Assembly: GCA_009845425.1 (NCBI GenBank)
Contig: VXZQ01000017.1
Coordinates: 83-64,082 of the forward strand
Length of the DNA: 64,000 nucleotides
Direction of reading: 5' to 3'
From: Holophagales bacterium
GTDB lineage: Bacteria > Acidobacteriota > Thermoanaerobaculia > Multivoradales > Multivoraceae
The position numbers were made by a program, and so were the translations under genes. This document shows positions 8,131 to 22,032 of the stretch, in pieces (the first letter of the stretch is position 1; every line of letters starts with the position of its first letter). The notes beneath the pieces are model-generated. The model saw nothing but the letters and a program-made list of their open reading frames with translations, ran no database searches and was not told the origin of the DNA.

Positions 8131-8151
8131 GTTGAGTCAGCTAGACTAAAC
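8131..8151 (+). promoter_or_regulatory. HAIR-like operator (HspR site) upstream of cbpA-clpB
   Basis: GTTGAGT (8131-8137) - 7 bp - ACTAAAC (8145-8151). The arms are inverted repeats at 6 of 7 positions and resemble the HspR-associated inverted repeat CTTGAGT-N7-ACTCAAG known from actinobacteria and other phyla, at 6/7 and 5/7 bases. HspR represses dnaK and clpB genes, and the genes that follow are a DnaJ-family gene and clpB. A TAGACT -10-like box (8142-8147) lies inside the operator, so repressor binding would block the promoter. No hspR gene is in the window. Confidence 0.68.
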
Positions 8152-8208
8152 TATCTGTCGAAGTTGGGTCCGGATCGCTCAGGCCCACGCTCAGAAACAG
8201 GGGAGCAA

Positions 8209-9177
8209 GTGGAGTACAAGGACTACTACCAGACGCTCGGCGTCGACAGGGAAGCGGCGGCCGCCGACATCCAGAAGGCGTACCGCAAGCTGGCGCGCCA
8301 GTTCCACCCGGACGTCAACAAGGATCCAGGCGCCGAAGCCCGCTTCAAGGACATCGGCGAGGCCTACGAGGTGCTGAAGGATCCGGACAAGCGCGGCAAG
8401 TACGACCAGTACGGCGCCGCCTGGAAGCAGGTCCAGACCGGAGGCGCGCCACCGCCCGGCTGGGAGGGCTTCCGGTTTGACTTCGGCGGCGGCGACAGCC
8501 GATTCGAGTTCCGGAGTCCCGGCGGCGGCTCCGGCTTCAGTTCGTTCTTCGACATGCTCTTCGGCGGCGCGGGACCGCAGGGCTTCCCAGGCGGTGGCCG
8601 GCAGTCGACCTGGTCCCCTCCCCGGCGGGGCCGGGACCACGAGGTCTCCCTGCCGCTCAGCCTCGAGAACCTGGCGGAAGGCGGTCCGCAGACGATCGAG
8701 TTCCTCGATCGTTCCAACGGCCGGACCCGGAGACTGGAGGTCCGGATCCCGAAGGGCGTGCTGCCGGGCCAGTCGATCCGGCTCGGCGGCCAGGGCGGAA
8801 AGGGCGCCGGCGGACCGGACGGCGACCTGCTGCTCCGGGTCGAAGCCCTGCCGCATCCGGTGTTCCGGCGCCACGAGCGCGACCTCCACTGCGATGTGCC
8901 GGTCGCACCGTGGACGGCGGCGCTCGGCGGCAAGGTTCGGATTCCGACGCTGGGCGGAACCGCCGAGGCGCGGCTCCCCGCCGGTTCCTCCACCGGGCGG
9001 AAGATGCGACTGCGGGGCCGCGGTCTGCCCAACCCGAAGGGACCCGACGGCGACCTGCTCGCCGAAGTCCAGGTCGTCGTTCCAACCCAGTTGACCGACG
9101 AGGAGAAAGCCCTGTTCGAGCAGTTGGCCGAGACGTCGGCGTTCGAGCCGGCCTACGACGTTTCCGGGAGAACCTGA
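8209..9177 (+). CDS. cbpA: DnaJ-family co-chaperone without zinc domain (CbpA type)
   Basis: 322 aa from the GTG at 8209. It has GGGGAG just upstream (short spacing) and begins [11 protein letters not shown], as expected of a J domain; the further upstream start at 8164 adds non-conserved residues. J domain at residues 1-70 with the HPD motif ([11 protein letters not shown]), then a Gly/Phe-rich linker (about 75-145, [26 protein letters not shown]), then two C-terminal substrate-binding domains ([38 protein letters not shown]). The CxxCxGxG zinc repeats of DnaJ are absent, so this is the CbpA/DnaJ2 type that stimulates DnaK ATPase. It is followed 5 nt later by clpB and preceded by a HAIR-like operator, so heat-shock control is likely. 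Confidence 0.92.
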   Translation: MEYKDYYQTLGVDREAAAADIQKAYRKLARQFHPDVNKDPGAEARFKDIGEAYEVLKDPDKRGKYDQYGAAWKQVQTGGAPPPGWEGFRFDFGGGDSRFEFRSPGGGSGFSSFFDMLFGGAGPQGFPGGGRQSTWSPPRRGRDHEVSLPLSLENLAEGGPQTIEFLDRSNGRTRRLEVRIPKGVLPGQSIRLGGQGGKGAGGPDGDLLLRVEALPHPVFRRHERDLHCDVPVAPWTAALGGKVRIPTLGGTAEARLPAGSSTGRKMRLRGRGLPNPKGPDGDLLAEVQVVVPTQLTDEEKALFEQLAETSAFEPAYDVSGRT

Positions 9178-9182
9178 TCGAC

Positions 9183-11831
<2,649 letters not shown>

Positions 11832-11868
11832 AACAGCACCCCTCCACGCCCGTACTCCAGGAGCCGAC

Positions 11869-13125
11869 ATGAAGCTCTACGCCTTTCAGGGCTACCGCTA
11901 CAACTCCGCGGTGGTCGACGCCGCCGCACAGGCGGCGCCGCCGTTCGACCAGATCGACGAGACCCTGCGCGACCGCCTGCACGCGCAGTCGCCGAACCAG
12001 TTCGCTCGCGTGACGAAGCCCGCCGGCGATGAAGGCAGGACGCCGCACGAGCGGTCGGCGGCGCTCCACCGCGAGTGGCTCGAGCAGGGCGTCGTCGCCA
12101 GGGACGAAACTCCGTCGGTCTACCCGTACGCGATCACCGAGCCCGACGGCGCGAGCCGTCTCGGCCTGTGCGCGCTGGTCGGCGTCGAGCCGGGACGCGA
12201 AGGCGACCTCTGGCCGCACGAGCAGACCGTCGCGAAGTCAATCGCCGAGCGCCTGGACCTGCTGCGGCTCACGCGGATCGACATCGAGCCCGTCTTCTAC
12301 CTGGCCGAAGACGACGGCACCCTGGAACGCCTGCTCGCCGAGGACTGCGGCGGCGGCGCGGGCGACGCCCTGGTCAACCACACGGATCGGTGGACCGGCG
12401 ATGTCCACACGCTCTACCGGATCACCGATCGCAAGCGGATCGCCGCCTACGCCGGGGCCCTGGCAGGCGCCCGCGCCGCCATCGCCGACGGTCACCACCG
12501 CACCCAGGTGGCCCAGACCTACGCCGCCGAAGAGGGCGCCGCAAGCGGCACCGCCGCGGCGTGCAAGATGGTCGTGCTGACCAGCCTGGCCTCCGCGAAC
12601 CTGCGGATCGATCCGGTCCATCGAGGTGTCCGCGTGCCCGTCGACCGCGAGGCGATGTCCGCCCTGCCGCTGGTCACGGAGCCGTTGGCGGCGACGGCGG
12701 GTACCGGGATCGCCGCCCGCGTGGCCGCGGCCGCCCAGCCCGCGCTCGCCGTCTGGTTCCAGGGCGACGAGGCCCCCGAACTCTGGACCCTCGATCCGGA
12801 CGCCGCCCCGGCCGACACTCCCGGCCGCAAGGCGAACCTGCCCGCCGTCCTGCTCCACCATCACCTGCTGAAGACCACCGGCGTGCCGATCGAGTCCGCC
12901 ACCGACGGCAGCATCGCCTACGAAGCCGATCCTGATGAGATCGTCATCCTGCTGGAGCGCTCCGAGATCACCGCCGGTGTCTTCCTGCCGCCGATGACGC
13001 CGAAGCAGTTTGCGCTGGCCACCGAAGACGGCGACCTGCTGCCGCCCAAGTCGACTCGCTTCCTGCCGAAGCTGGTGTCAGGCCTCGTGTGGTGCGGACA
13101 CGATGCGGAGATCGTGCCCGGCTGA
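11869..13125 (+). CDS. DUF1015 family protein
   Basis: 418 aa; ATG at 11869, 37 bp after clpB. Recognised as DUF1015 by the N-terminal pattern (FQGYRYN...PPFDQI) and the conserved IADGHHRTQVA motif at about 203-213. It also has SVYPYAITEPDG and HTLYRIT segments typical of the family. Molecular function is not established; the DGHHR motif suggests a phosphate- or metal-handling active site. No signal peptide or transmembrane segment, so cytosolic. It may be read through from the clpB operon. Confidence 0.85.
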   Translation: MKLYAFQGYRYNSAVVDAAAQAAPPFDQIDETLRDRLHAQSPNQFARVTKPAGDEGRTPHERSAALHREWLEQGVVARDETPSVYPYAITEPDGASRLGLCALVGVEPGREGDLWPHEQTVAKSIAERLDLLRLTRIDIEPVFYLAEDDGTLERLLAEDCGGGAGDALVNHTDRWTGDVHTLYRITDRKRIAAYAGALAGARAAIADGHHRTQVAQTYAAEEGAASGTAAACKMVVLTSLASANLRIDPVHRGVRVPVDREAMSALPLVTEPLAATAGTGIAARVAAAAQPALAVWFQGDEAPELWTLDPDAAPADTPGRKANLPAVLLHHHLLKTTGVPIESATDGSIAYEADPDEIVILLERSEITAGVFLPPMTPKQFALATEDGDLLPPKSTRFLPKLVSGLVWCGHDAEIVPG

Positions 13126-13130
13126 GCCAC

Positions 13131-13370
13131 TCAGTCCAGGAACCGGTGGCTGCCGTCGCAGTGCGGCATCCTGTCGCTGCGCTTGCACTGACAAAGAGCG
13201 ACCCGCCGATCCTCCTCCAGCGTGAGGCGCATCGGTTCGAACCCCGTGCCCCGGTGGGACCCGTCGCAGAAGGGCTGGTTCTCTGACCGGCCACAGCGGC
13301 ACCACCAGTAGGTGCCGGCCTCGAGTTCGATCTTCGCGGGTTCGCGGGCGGCTATTCGCGCTTCGCTCAT
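13131..13370 (-). CDS. CDGSH iron-sulfur domain protein, two motifs
   Basis: 79 aa small protein with two CDGSH-type [2Fe-2S] motifs: [16 protein letters not shown] and [16 protein letters not shown], each with the C-x-C-x(9)-C-x3-H pattern of the mitoNEET family. ATG at 13370 begins [19 protein letters not shown]. Tandem-CDGSH small proteins occur in many bacteria; roles in redox or iron-sulfur transfer are proposed, none proven here. It sits convergent to the DUF1015 gene (5 bp between stops) and 26 bp downstream of nothing on its strand except the M28 gene, whose coding region ends at 13397 just beyond the start of this one, so the two may be cotranscribed. Confidence 0.9.
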   Translation of the reverse strand: MSEARIAAREPAKIELEAGTYWWCRCGRSENQPFCDGSHRGTGFEPMRLTLEEDRRVALCQCKRSDRMPHCDGSHRFLD

Positions 13371-13396
13371 GTGGTGCTCTCCAGGTAACGCGCCGG

Positions 13397-15040
13397 CTAC
13401 TCGACGGCGGCGAGCGCCGCCAGACGGGCGGCTTCGAACTCGTCGCCGGGGTTCCAGGACGGAAGTTCGGGGTTCTCGGATATCGCACGGGCGCAGGCCA
13501 GGCCGAGTTCGACGTCGTCGGCCATGCCCTCGAAGTTCCAGTCCTCGCCGTACTCGTCGGACACCTGGTGGTAGATGTTCTCGGTCCAGGCCTGCAGCAC
13601 CTCGCGGCCCCAGTCCGGCGGCCGGTCGATGAAGTCGGTACCGTTGTCGAGGTAGATGGCCGGCACGCCCATGCGGGCGAAGTTCAACTGGTCCGAGCGG
13701 TAGAAATAGCCGTTGGCGGGGAACTGGTCGGGAAGGACGGTACGGCCCTGTTCGGCGGCGGCGGCCTCGACGACCGCGTCCAGGCTCGACTTGCCGTAGC
13801 CGATGTAGGTGACGTCGCGGGTCCGGCCCCACTGGTTGCCGCCGTCGTAGTTGATGTTGGCGGCCATCTTGCCGGGGGGCACGGTCGGGTGGGCCGCGTA
13901 GTACTCGGACCCGAGCAGGCCCTGCTCCTCGGCGCCGACGAGAGCGAACAGCATGGAGCGGCTCGGACCGGGGTTCTGCGCCGCCAGCTCGCTGGCGATG
14001 GCGAGCACCTGGGCGACCCCGGCCGCGTTGTCGAGGGCGCCGTTGTAGATGCGGTCTTCCAGGCTCTCGTCCGGCGAAACGCCGAGGTGGTCGTGGTGGG
14101 CCGTGAAGACGATCCACTCGTCGGCGAGCTCCGGGTCGCTGCCTGGCAAGGCGCCGAGCACGTTGGCGGTCCGTTCGCTCGTGACCGTGTTGGTGAGCGC
14201 CAGGCTCGTCGACAGGCCGAGAGGCACGGGGCTGAAGTCGGCGCTCCGTGCCGACTCCAGGGTCTCGTCGTAGTCGACGCCGGCGAGTTCGAACAGGCGG
14301 CGTGACGCCTCCTCCGTCAGCCACGCGTTGATCTGGGCGCGGGGCTCTCCCTCCGCGGGGAGTTCGAACTGCGGGCCGGTCCAGGATGTCTGCACGACCT
14401 GGAACGGGTAGCCGGCCGAGGGGGTCGTGTGGATAATGATCGCGCCCGCCGCGCCCTGGGCCGCGGCGCTCTCGTACTTGTAGGTCCAGCGACCGTAGTA
14501 CAGGCGGCGGTCACCCTCGAACAGGTCCGGATCCCAGTCCGGGTCGTTGTTCAGCATGACCAGCACCTTGCCGGCGAGGTCCGCATCGCCATAGTCGTCC
14601 CAGCCGTACTCGGGCGCCTGGATGCCGTAGCCGACGAACACGACCTCGGCGTCTTCGATCGCGGCCCGCTCCGACTGCACGCCGCTATGGGCGATGAACT
14701 CGTCCCAGAAGGCGAACTCGACGCTGTCGCCGCTGTCCGAACGGAAGGTCCAGGTTTCGGGAACGGTGGCGTCGATGCTGACGATGTCGAACGGCTGCTC
14801 CCAACTGCCGTCCGCGGCGGCGGGTTCGAGGCCCATCCCGGCCATCACGTCGGCGATGTACTGCCGCGCCATGACGTCGCCCGCGGTACCCGGGCCGCGG
14901 CCCTCCATCGCGTCGTCGGAGAGGTCGGAGATCCAGGTGGCGAGCTGGGTCGCGGTATCGGGCTGGGCGGCCGGCTGGGTGCAAGCGGCTAGGAGGAGGA
15001 GGAGCGAAGAAGGGGCTATGGCGGTGGTTCGTCTGGTCAT
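13397..15040 (-). CDS. M28 family aminopeptidase, lipoprotein, with PA domain
   Basis: 547 aa. ATG at 15040 gives a lipoprotein signal peptide (MTRRTTAIAPSSLLLLLAAC) with Cys at the lipobox end. A PA domain lies at about 120-230 (LAGKVLVMLNNDPDW, AAAQGAAGAIIIHT). The zinc aminopeptidase core has the M28 ligand pattern: FTAHHDHLG, GALDNAAGVAQV, ALVGAEEQGLLGSEYYA, and YFYRSDQLNFARMGVPAIYL. Expected to be anchored in the envelope and to clip N-terminal residues from peptides outside the cytoplasm. The call to M28 is firm, the substrate is unknown. The downstream CDGSH gene may be in the same transcript. Confidence 0.92.
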   Translation of the reverse strand: MTRRTTAIAPSSLLLLLAACTQPAAQPDTATQLATWISDLSDDAMEGRGPGTAGDVMARQYIADVMAGMGLEPAAADGSWEQPFDIVSIDATVPETWTFRSDSGDSVEFAFWDEFIAHSGVQSERAAIEDAEVVFVGYGIQAPEYGWDDYGDADLAGKVLVMLNNDPDWDPDLFEGDRRLYYGRWTYKYESAAAQGAAGAIIIHTTPSAGYPFQVVQTSWTGPQFELPAEGEPRAQINAWLTEEASRRLFELAGVDYDETLESARSADFSPVPLGLSTSLALTNTVTSERTANVLGALPGSDPELADEWIVFTAHHDHLGVSPDESLEDRIYNGALDNAAGVAQVLAIASELAAQNPGPSRSMLFALVGAEEQGLLGSEYYAAHPTVPPGKMAANINYDGGNQWGRTRDVTYIGYGKSSLDAVVEAAAAEQGRTVLPDQFPANGYFYRSDQLNFARMGVPAIYLDNGTDFIDRPPDWGREVLQAWTENIYHQVSDEYGEDWNFEGMADDVELGLACARAISENPELPSWNPGDEFEAARLAALAAVE

Positions 15041-15072
15041 TGGCGAATCGTAGCGCGGCACGACACGGGCTC

Positions 15073-15124
15073 GCCGCTACGCGGCATCGCGCTGATGCCG
15101 GCCAGAAGGCCGGCGCACCCAGTG
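15073..15124. repeat. Two-stem palindromic element, copy A
   Basis: First stem GCCGC (15073-15077) - TAC - GCGGC (15081-15085); second stem GCCGGCC (15097-15103) - AGAA - GGCCGGC (15108-15114); then GCACCCAGTG (15115-15124). The same layout recurs at 16105-16181 and 50027-50066. Here it sits between the divergent 5' ends of the M28 gene and the recombinase gene, so it is not simply a terminator. Confidence 0.8.
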
Positions 15125-15155
15125 GTTGGGGACTGATAGATTGTTGGCTATAGGA

Positions 15156-16082
15156 ATGGCCGTTACCAGCACGTTGAGCGGACCCGCCAGGGTGTCCGAG
15201 AGCGAGCGGACGCTGGACCGCTATCTCGACGGGCTGCTGGTGGAACGCGGCCTTTCCCAGCACACGGTCGACGCCTACCGGCGCGATCTCCTCCGGCTGG
15301 CGCGCAACCTGGAGGACGCCGACGGCGACTTGCTGACGGCATCCGTCGATCAGCTCGGACAGCACCTGCGGCGCCTGCGCCGGGACGGGCTGTCGCCTCG
15401 CTCGGTGAGTCGCGCGCTGGTCTCGATGCGCCGGTTCTACGCCTTCCTGGTGAACGAGGGCGACCGGGGCGACAACCCGGCGGTCAACCTCTACCCGCCC
15501 AGGCTGCCGCGCCGGCTACCCAAGGTGCTGCGCGAAGATCAGGTCGAGACGCTGCTCGACGCCCCGGACACAAGCCGTCCGGCGGGGGTCCGCGACCGCA
15601 CGATGATCGAGCTGCTCTACGCCACCGGCCTGCGCGTCAGCGAGATGGTCAGCCTCGAACGGACCCAGCTTCAGCTCGACGCCGGCTACCTCATCGCGTT
15701 CGGCAAGGGTGCCAAGGAACGGGTGGTGCCGGTCGGCGAATCGGCCGAGAACTGGCTTCACCGCTACCTCCGCGAGGTGCGGCCGGTGATGGCGAAGGGT
15801 CGCCACGATGTCGTCTTCGTCAGCTACCGCGGCAGCGGACTGACCCGGCAGGGATTCTGGAAGCTGCTCAGGAACTACGGCCGGGGGGCCGGGATACCCG
15901 ATCTCTCCCCCCACGTGCTGCGCCACAGCTTCGCCACCCATCTGCTGGAGCACGGCGCCGACCTGCGCGCCGTCCAGGTGATGCTCGGACACGCGAACAT
16001 CACAACGACGCAGATCTACACGCACATCCACGAGCACCGCCTGCGGACGCTGTACGACCAGTACCACCCGCGGGCGCGCTAA
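15156..16082 (+). CDS. xerD: Tyrosine recombinase XerC/XerD
   Basis: 308 aa from the ATG at 15156. TTG codons at 15126, 15141 and 15144 are in frame, so the start is uncertain by up to 10 residues. SAM-like N-terminal core-binding domain (about 20-105, RTLDRYLDGLLVERGLSQHT), then catalytic domain with the full set: Arg in ATGLRVSEMV, Lys in FGKGAKERVVP, HxxR in VLRHSFATHLLEHG, His in LGHANI, and Tyr in TTQIYTHIH. Length and motif spacing fit the XerC/XerD pair that resolves chromosome dimers at dif. It cannot be decided which of the two this is, and no dif-like site was recognised. An integrase is unlikely since no mobile genes surround it. Confidence 0.9.
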   Translation: MAVTSTLSGPARVSESERTLDRYLDGLLVERGLSQHTVDAYRRDLLRLARNLEDADGDLLTASVDQLGQHLRRLRRDGLSPRSVSRALVSMRRFYAFLVNEGDRGDNPAVNLYPPRLPRRLPKVLREDQVETLLDAPDTSRPAGVRDRTMIELLYATGLRVSEMVSLERTQLQLDAGYLIAFGKGAKERVVPVGESAENWLHRYLREVRPVMAKGRHDVVFVSYRGSGLTRQGFWKLLRNYGRGAGIPDLSPHVLRHSFATHLLEHGADLRAVQVMLGHANITTTQIYTHIHEHRLRTLYDQYHPRAR

Positions 16083-16104
16083 AGACGCGGAGCAGCTCGC
16101 GCTC

Positions 16105-16181
16105 GCCGCTTCGCGGCAGGTTCACCCGCGGGTCAGAGGACCCGCGGCTACAGGCGGGTCAGAAGACCCGCGCACCCAGTG
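16105..16181. repeat. Two-stem palindromic element, copy B (second stem doubled)
   Basis: First stem GCCGC (16105-16109) - TTC - GCGGC (16113-16117); second stem CCGCGGGTC (16126-16134) - AGAG - GACCCGCGG (16139-16147); a further second-type stem GCGGGTC (16154-16160) - AGAA - GACCCGC (16165-16171), followed by GCACCCAGTG (16172-16181), identical to copy A. It fills the gap between the convergent recombinase and lytic transglycosylase genes, where it could end transcription from both sides. Confidence 0.85.
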
Positions 16182-16182
16182 T

Positions 16183-16875
16183 TTACAAGCCGAGGAAGCC
16201 GTAGACGCGGCCGATGAAGGTCACCGTCTCGCGGTAGGGCGGAACGCCGTCATGGGCGTCGACGGCGCCTTCGCCGGCGTTGTAACCGGCGAGCACGCGC
16301 AGCAGATCGTCCTCGAAGCGGCGGCGCAGCCAGGTCAGGTAGCGGGCCGCCGCCAGGACGTTCCGGGCCGGGTCGTGAAGCTCGCGCGGCGACACGCCGA
16401 ACCGTTCGGCGGTCGCCGGCATCAACTGAAGCAGCCCGCGGGCGCCCTTGGAGGACACGGCGCCCGGGTCGTAGTTCGATTCGGCCCTCGCCAGGGCGGC
16501 CAGCAGATCGGGATTCAGTTCGTGCTCGCGGCCAACCTCAAGGAAGAGTTCCCCGTATGGCGTCGCCGGCGCGGTCTGCCCGGGCCGGTAGTCGAAGGTG
16601 AAGCCGGGTTCGGCAGGGGAGGCCGGCGGCGGCTCCTCGACGATCTCGTCATCGACGATTCGCTCGACCTGGATCAGCGGCAGGGTCACCGTGCCGCCGC
16701 CCTCGAGGGTCAACCGAATCCGCTCGTCGCCCACGGCCTCGCCACGGTGCTGGACTTCCCAGTCAGTCACCTTGTAGCGATGGCCGTTGGTGAGAATCGC
16801 GAGTTCGGCGCCGGCCGCCGCCGCGACGGCCAGCAGAACCGAGGCCGCCAAGGCGACCCGGACGACGACGCGCAC
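16183..16875 (-). CDS. Soluble lytic murein transglycosylase (SLT domain)
   Basis: 230 aa; GTG at 16875 gives the signal peptide MRVVVRVALAASVLLAVAAA. Residues about 25-90 form a small beta-rich region (ILTNGHRYKVTDWEV) of unknown function. The SLT domain spans about 115-225: catalytic Glu in ARAESNYDPGAVS, then GARGLLQLMPATAERFGV and VLAGYNAGEGAV, all diagnostic. It cleaves peptidoglycan glycan strands in the periplasm. Its start is 9 bp downstream of the phosphatase gene stop at 16885, so they are cotranscribed. Confidence 0.92.
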   Translation of the reverse strand: MRVVVRVALAASVLLAVAAAAGAELAILTNGHRYKVTDWEVQHRGEAVGDERIRLTLEGGGTVTLPLIQVERIVDDEIVEEPPPASPAEPGFTFDYRPGQTAPATPYGELFLEVGREHELNPDLLAALARAESNYDPGAVSSKGARGLLQLMPATAERFGVSPRELHDPARNVLAAARYLTWLRRRFEDDLLRVLAGYNAGEGAVDAHDGVPPYRETVTFIGRVYGFLGL

Positions 16876-16884
16876 CGCTTCTCC

Positions 16885-18948
16885 TCAGCCGCCGGCCGCC
16901 CGCAGCAGCTCCTGGTCGACCGGCGTCTCGGAGGTCGCCGCCTCCGGCTGGTAGCGCATCACGACCAGAGTGAGATCATCCTCGGCGCCCACGCCTTCTG
17001 TGTAGCGGCGGATGTCGCCGAGAATGCGGTCCCGCACTTCCATGGCGCTGTCGGCCGAGCCCTTGAGGGAGTCGATCGTGCGCTCGTAGCCGAAGACCTC
17101 GCCGTCGGCGTCCGCGGCCTCGATGAAGCCGTCCGAGAGCCAGACCATGACGTCGCCCGGCCTGAGCTCGAACCGCCGGAAGCCGTAGTCCGCGCCGAGC
17201 GCGCCGAGCGGGGATCCGGAAAGGAGGATCTCCTCGATCTCGCCATTCCGCAGCAGGTAGGCGGGAGGATGGCCGGCGTTGGTCATCTCGACCACGCCGG
17301 TCGACACGTCGATCAGGGAGAGGCTCGCGGTGACGAACACGCGGTCGCTCTCCTTGCGCACCAGGCCGTCCAGAGCGGGCAGCAACTGCCGCGCCGGCTT
17401 GCCCTCCTCCACCAGGGTGAGCAGGCCGGCCTTGAGCATCGCCATGCGGAGACCGGCCGAGAGGCCGTGGCCGGCCACATCCGCAATGACCACGCCAAGC
17501 CGGCCCCTGTCTCCTTCCCACTCACCGGGAAGCTCGAGGATGTCGAAGTAGTCGCCGCCGATCGCGGCCGAGGGCTCGAAGAAGGTGGCGAACTCGACGC
17601 CCTCCACCTGGAGTCCCTGGCCCGGAATCAGGTTCTTCTGGACCTCGCGGGCGAACTCGAGTTCCTGCTCCAGGGCCCGCCGGGCCGTGCGCTCGGCGAT
17701 CAGGCGCTCGAGGCCCGCCGCCATCTCGTTGAACGACCGCTGGAGCGCGCCGAGCTGATCCTTGCGCCGCACCGGAATGCGGGCCGAGAAGTCTCCCGCC
17801 TGCACGGCCCCGGTGGCCGCGCTCAACCGGTTCACGGCCCGACTGAGCCCGAGGATCATGAACATGGCCATGACCGTCGCCGCGATGAAGACGTCGAAGA
17901 GCAGGAAGGTGGCGAGGCCGAAGAAGAACCAACCCAGCGTGTCCACCTGGCTCGAGGCCGAGAAGAGATGGCGGAAGACGATCGGCTGCGTCGCCGCCAA
18001 CGACACCGAGACCGGCGGCGACACCGGCGCGCCGTCGGCGAACGCATGGAGCGGCCCGGCCATCTCGACACTGACGATGCTGAGTGGAGAACTGGCGTTC
18101 AGGGACTCGAAGAACGCCTCGCGTTCCTCGCCGCCCCCGGTCCGCGCCAGCGGCTGCAGCATGAACTGCGTGCCCCCGCCGATCTGGACCGTCCAGCCCG
18201 CGCCGTCCGTCTCGCCGGGGCCGCGGAGCAACGTCCAGACGTCGCTTCGGCGGCTCAGCTCCCGTTCCAGCAGCCCCCTGGCCGCCGGATCGTAGAACGC
18301 AACGACTCCCGAGGGCCCCCGGCGCAAGACCGCTGCAAACGTGGCCGCACCGTCAGGAAGTACGACGAGCGGCGGAATCCTGCTCCGCCGCGGTTGCCCA
18401 TCGGTTGCCTCGTCCGTCTCCAGCCACGCGGGAAAGGACGCCGGCGCCCGCGGATCCCCACCCGCCCGGACGCCGTCCCGGTAGTACGCGAGCGCGGCGC
18501 CACCCTGCGCGGCAGGCAGTGCGGAAGGATCCAGGAGCCCCATCTCGAGAGGCTGGAGAAGGAACCCGGACACCGCCTCGAGTTCCTCGTGGAGACCGAT
18601 CGCCGCTTCGCGGTAGAGATGGCCGAGGAAGAAGCCGGAAAGCAGGTATGCCGCGACGATGACCAGCACCAGGCTGAGCAGGAACGGCAGCAGCCCCAAC
18701 AGCACGTAGCTGAAAGCGAGTCGCCGGCCCACCCGCCACAGCAACCGGCGCTGCAGCCAGACCACGAGGGTCCAGCCGACTGCACCCCCGACGATTGTGA
18801 TCAGGGTCCAGGCAAGCAGGTCGAGCACCAGGGGCGCATCCAGCGACACCGTGACGATCGAGAGCGCCAGCGCGAGAGCCGCCCCGGACAGCCAGGCGAC
18901 TCGCCGCCATGGCCTGCTTCGGCTCGCTCTTTTCTCGCGACTGGGCAC
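16885..18948 (-). CDS. Membrane-bound SpoIIE/RsbU-type serine phosphatase with HAMP domain
   Basis: 687 aa from GTG 18948. Two hydrophobic segments lie near the N-terminus (about 18-55 and 78-110), then an extracytoplasmic region of about 200 residues, another membrane segment at about 325-350 (WFFFGLATFLLFDVFIAATV), a HAMP domain, and a PP2C-like SpoIIE domain (about 430-670). Phosphatase motifs are present: AAIGGDYFDIL, VIADVAGHGLSAGL, MVWLSDGF, and AEDDLTLVVM. Such proteins dephosphorylate anti-sigma antagonists in partner-switching pathways in response to an external signal. No sigma, anti-sigma or STAS gene is adjacent, so the target is elsewhere. Divergent from korA. Confidence 0.9.
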   Translation of the reverse strand: MPSREKRASRSRPWRRVAWLSGAALALALSIVTVSLDAPLVLDLLAWTLITIVGGAVGWTLVVWLQRRLLWRVGRRLAFSYVLLGLLPFLLSLVLVIVAAYLLSGFFLGHLYREAAIGLHEELEAVSGFLLQPLEMGLLDPSALPAAQGGAALAYYRDGVRAGGDPRAPASFPAWLETDEATDGQPRRSRIPPLVVLPDGAATFAAVLRRGPSGVVAFYDPAARGLLERELSRRSDVWTLLRGPGETDGAGWTVQIGGGTQFMLQPLARTGGGEEREAFFESLNASSPLSIVSVEMAGPLHAFADGAPVSPPVSVSLAATQPIVFRHLFSASSQVDTLGWFFFGLATFLLFDVFIAATVMAMFMILGLSRAVNRLSAATGAVQAGDFSARIPVRRKDQLGALQRSFNEMAAGLERLIAERTARRALEQELEFAREVQKNLIPGQGLQVEGVEFATFFEPSAAIGGDYFDILELPGEWEGDRGRLGVVIADVAGHGLSAGLRMAMLKAGLLTLVEEGKPARQLLPALDGLVRKESDRVFVTASLSLIDVSTGVVEMTNAGHPPAYLLRNGEIEEILLSGSPLGALGADYGFRRFELRPGDVMVWLSDGFIEAADADGEVFGYERTIDSLKGSADSAMEVRDRILGDIRRYTEGVGAEDDLTLVVMRYQPEAATSETPVDQELLRAAGG

Positions 18949-19087
18949 CTGGGGTTCTCGCCGATCCGCGGGGCAGCGTCATGGTACTATCTGCCTCCAG
19001 ACTGTCCCGCGGACAGGCCCGCAGGCGCGGCGGCGGGCAGAGGTTCCGCCCCCGATAGCGCCCGGCTGCCACATCCCAAGAACCACC
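18949..19087. promoter_or_regulatory. Divergent promoter region between phosphatase gene and korA
   Basis: 139 bp without a gene. TACTAT at 18985-18990 (in GGTACTATCTGCC) is a -10 candidate toward korA; a nearly identical string, TTACTGTCTGCC, lies before the ferredoxin gene at 7714-7719. No convincing -35 box is visible for either. The rest shows no clear operator. Confidence 0.35.
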
Positions 19088-20953
<1,866 letters not shown>

Positions 20954-20954
20954 C

Positions 20955-22019
<1,065 letters not shown>

Positions 22020-22032
22020 TCGGCGAACGTCG

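Noticed and set aside
15126-16082. Mobile integrase interpretation of the tyrosine recombinase
   Set aside because: Length and motif set are those of XerC/XerD, neighbours are housekeeping genes, and no attachment repeats or cargo genes were seen.
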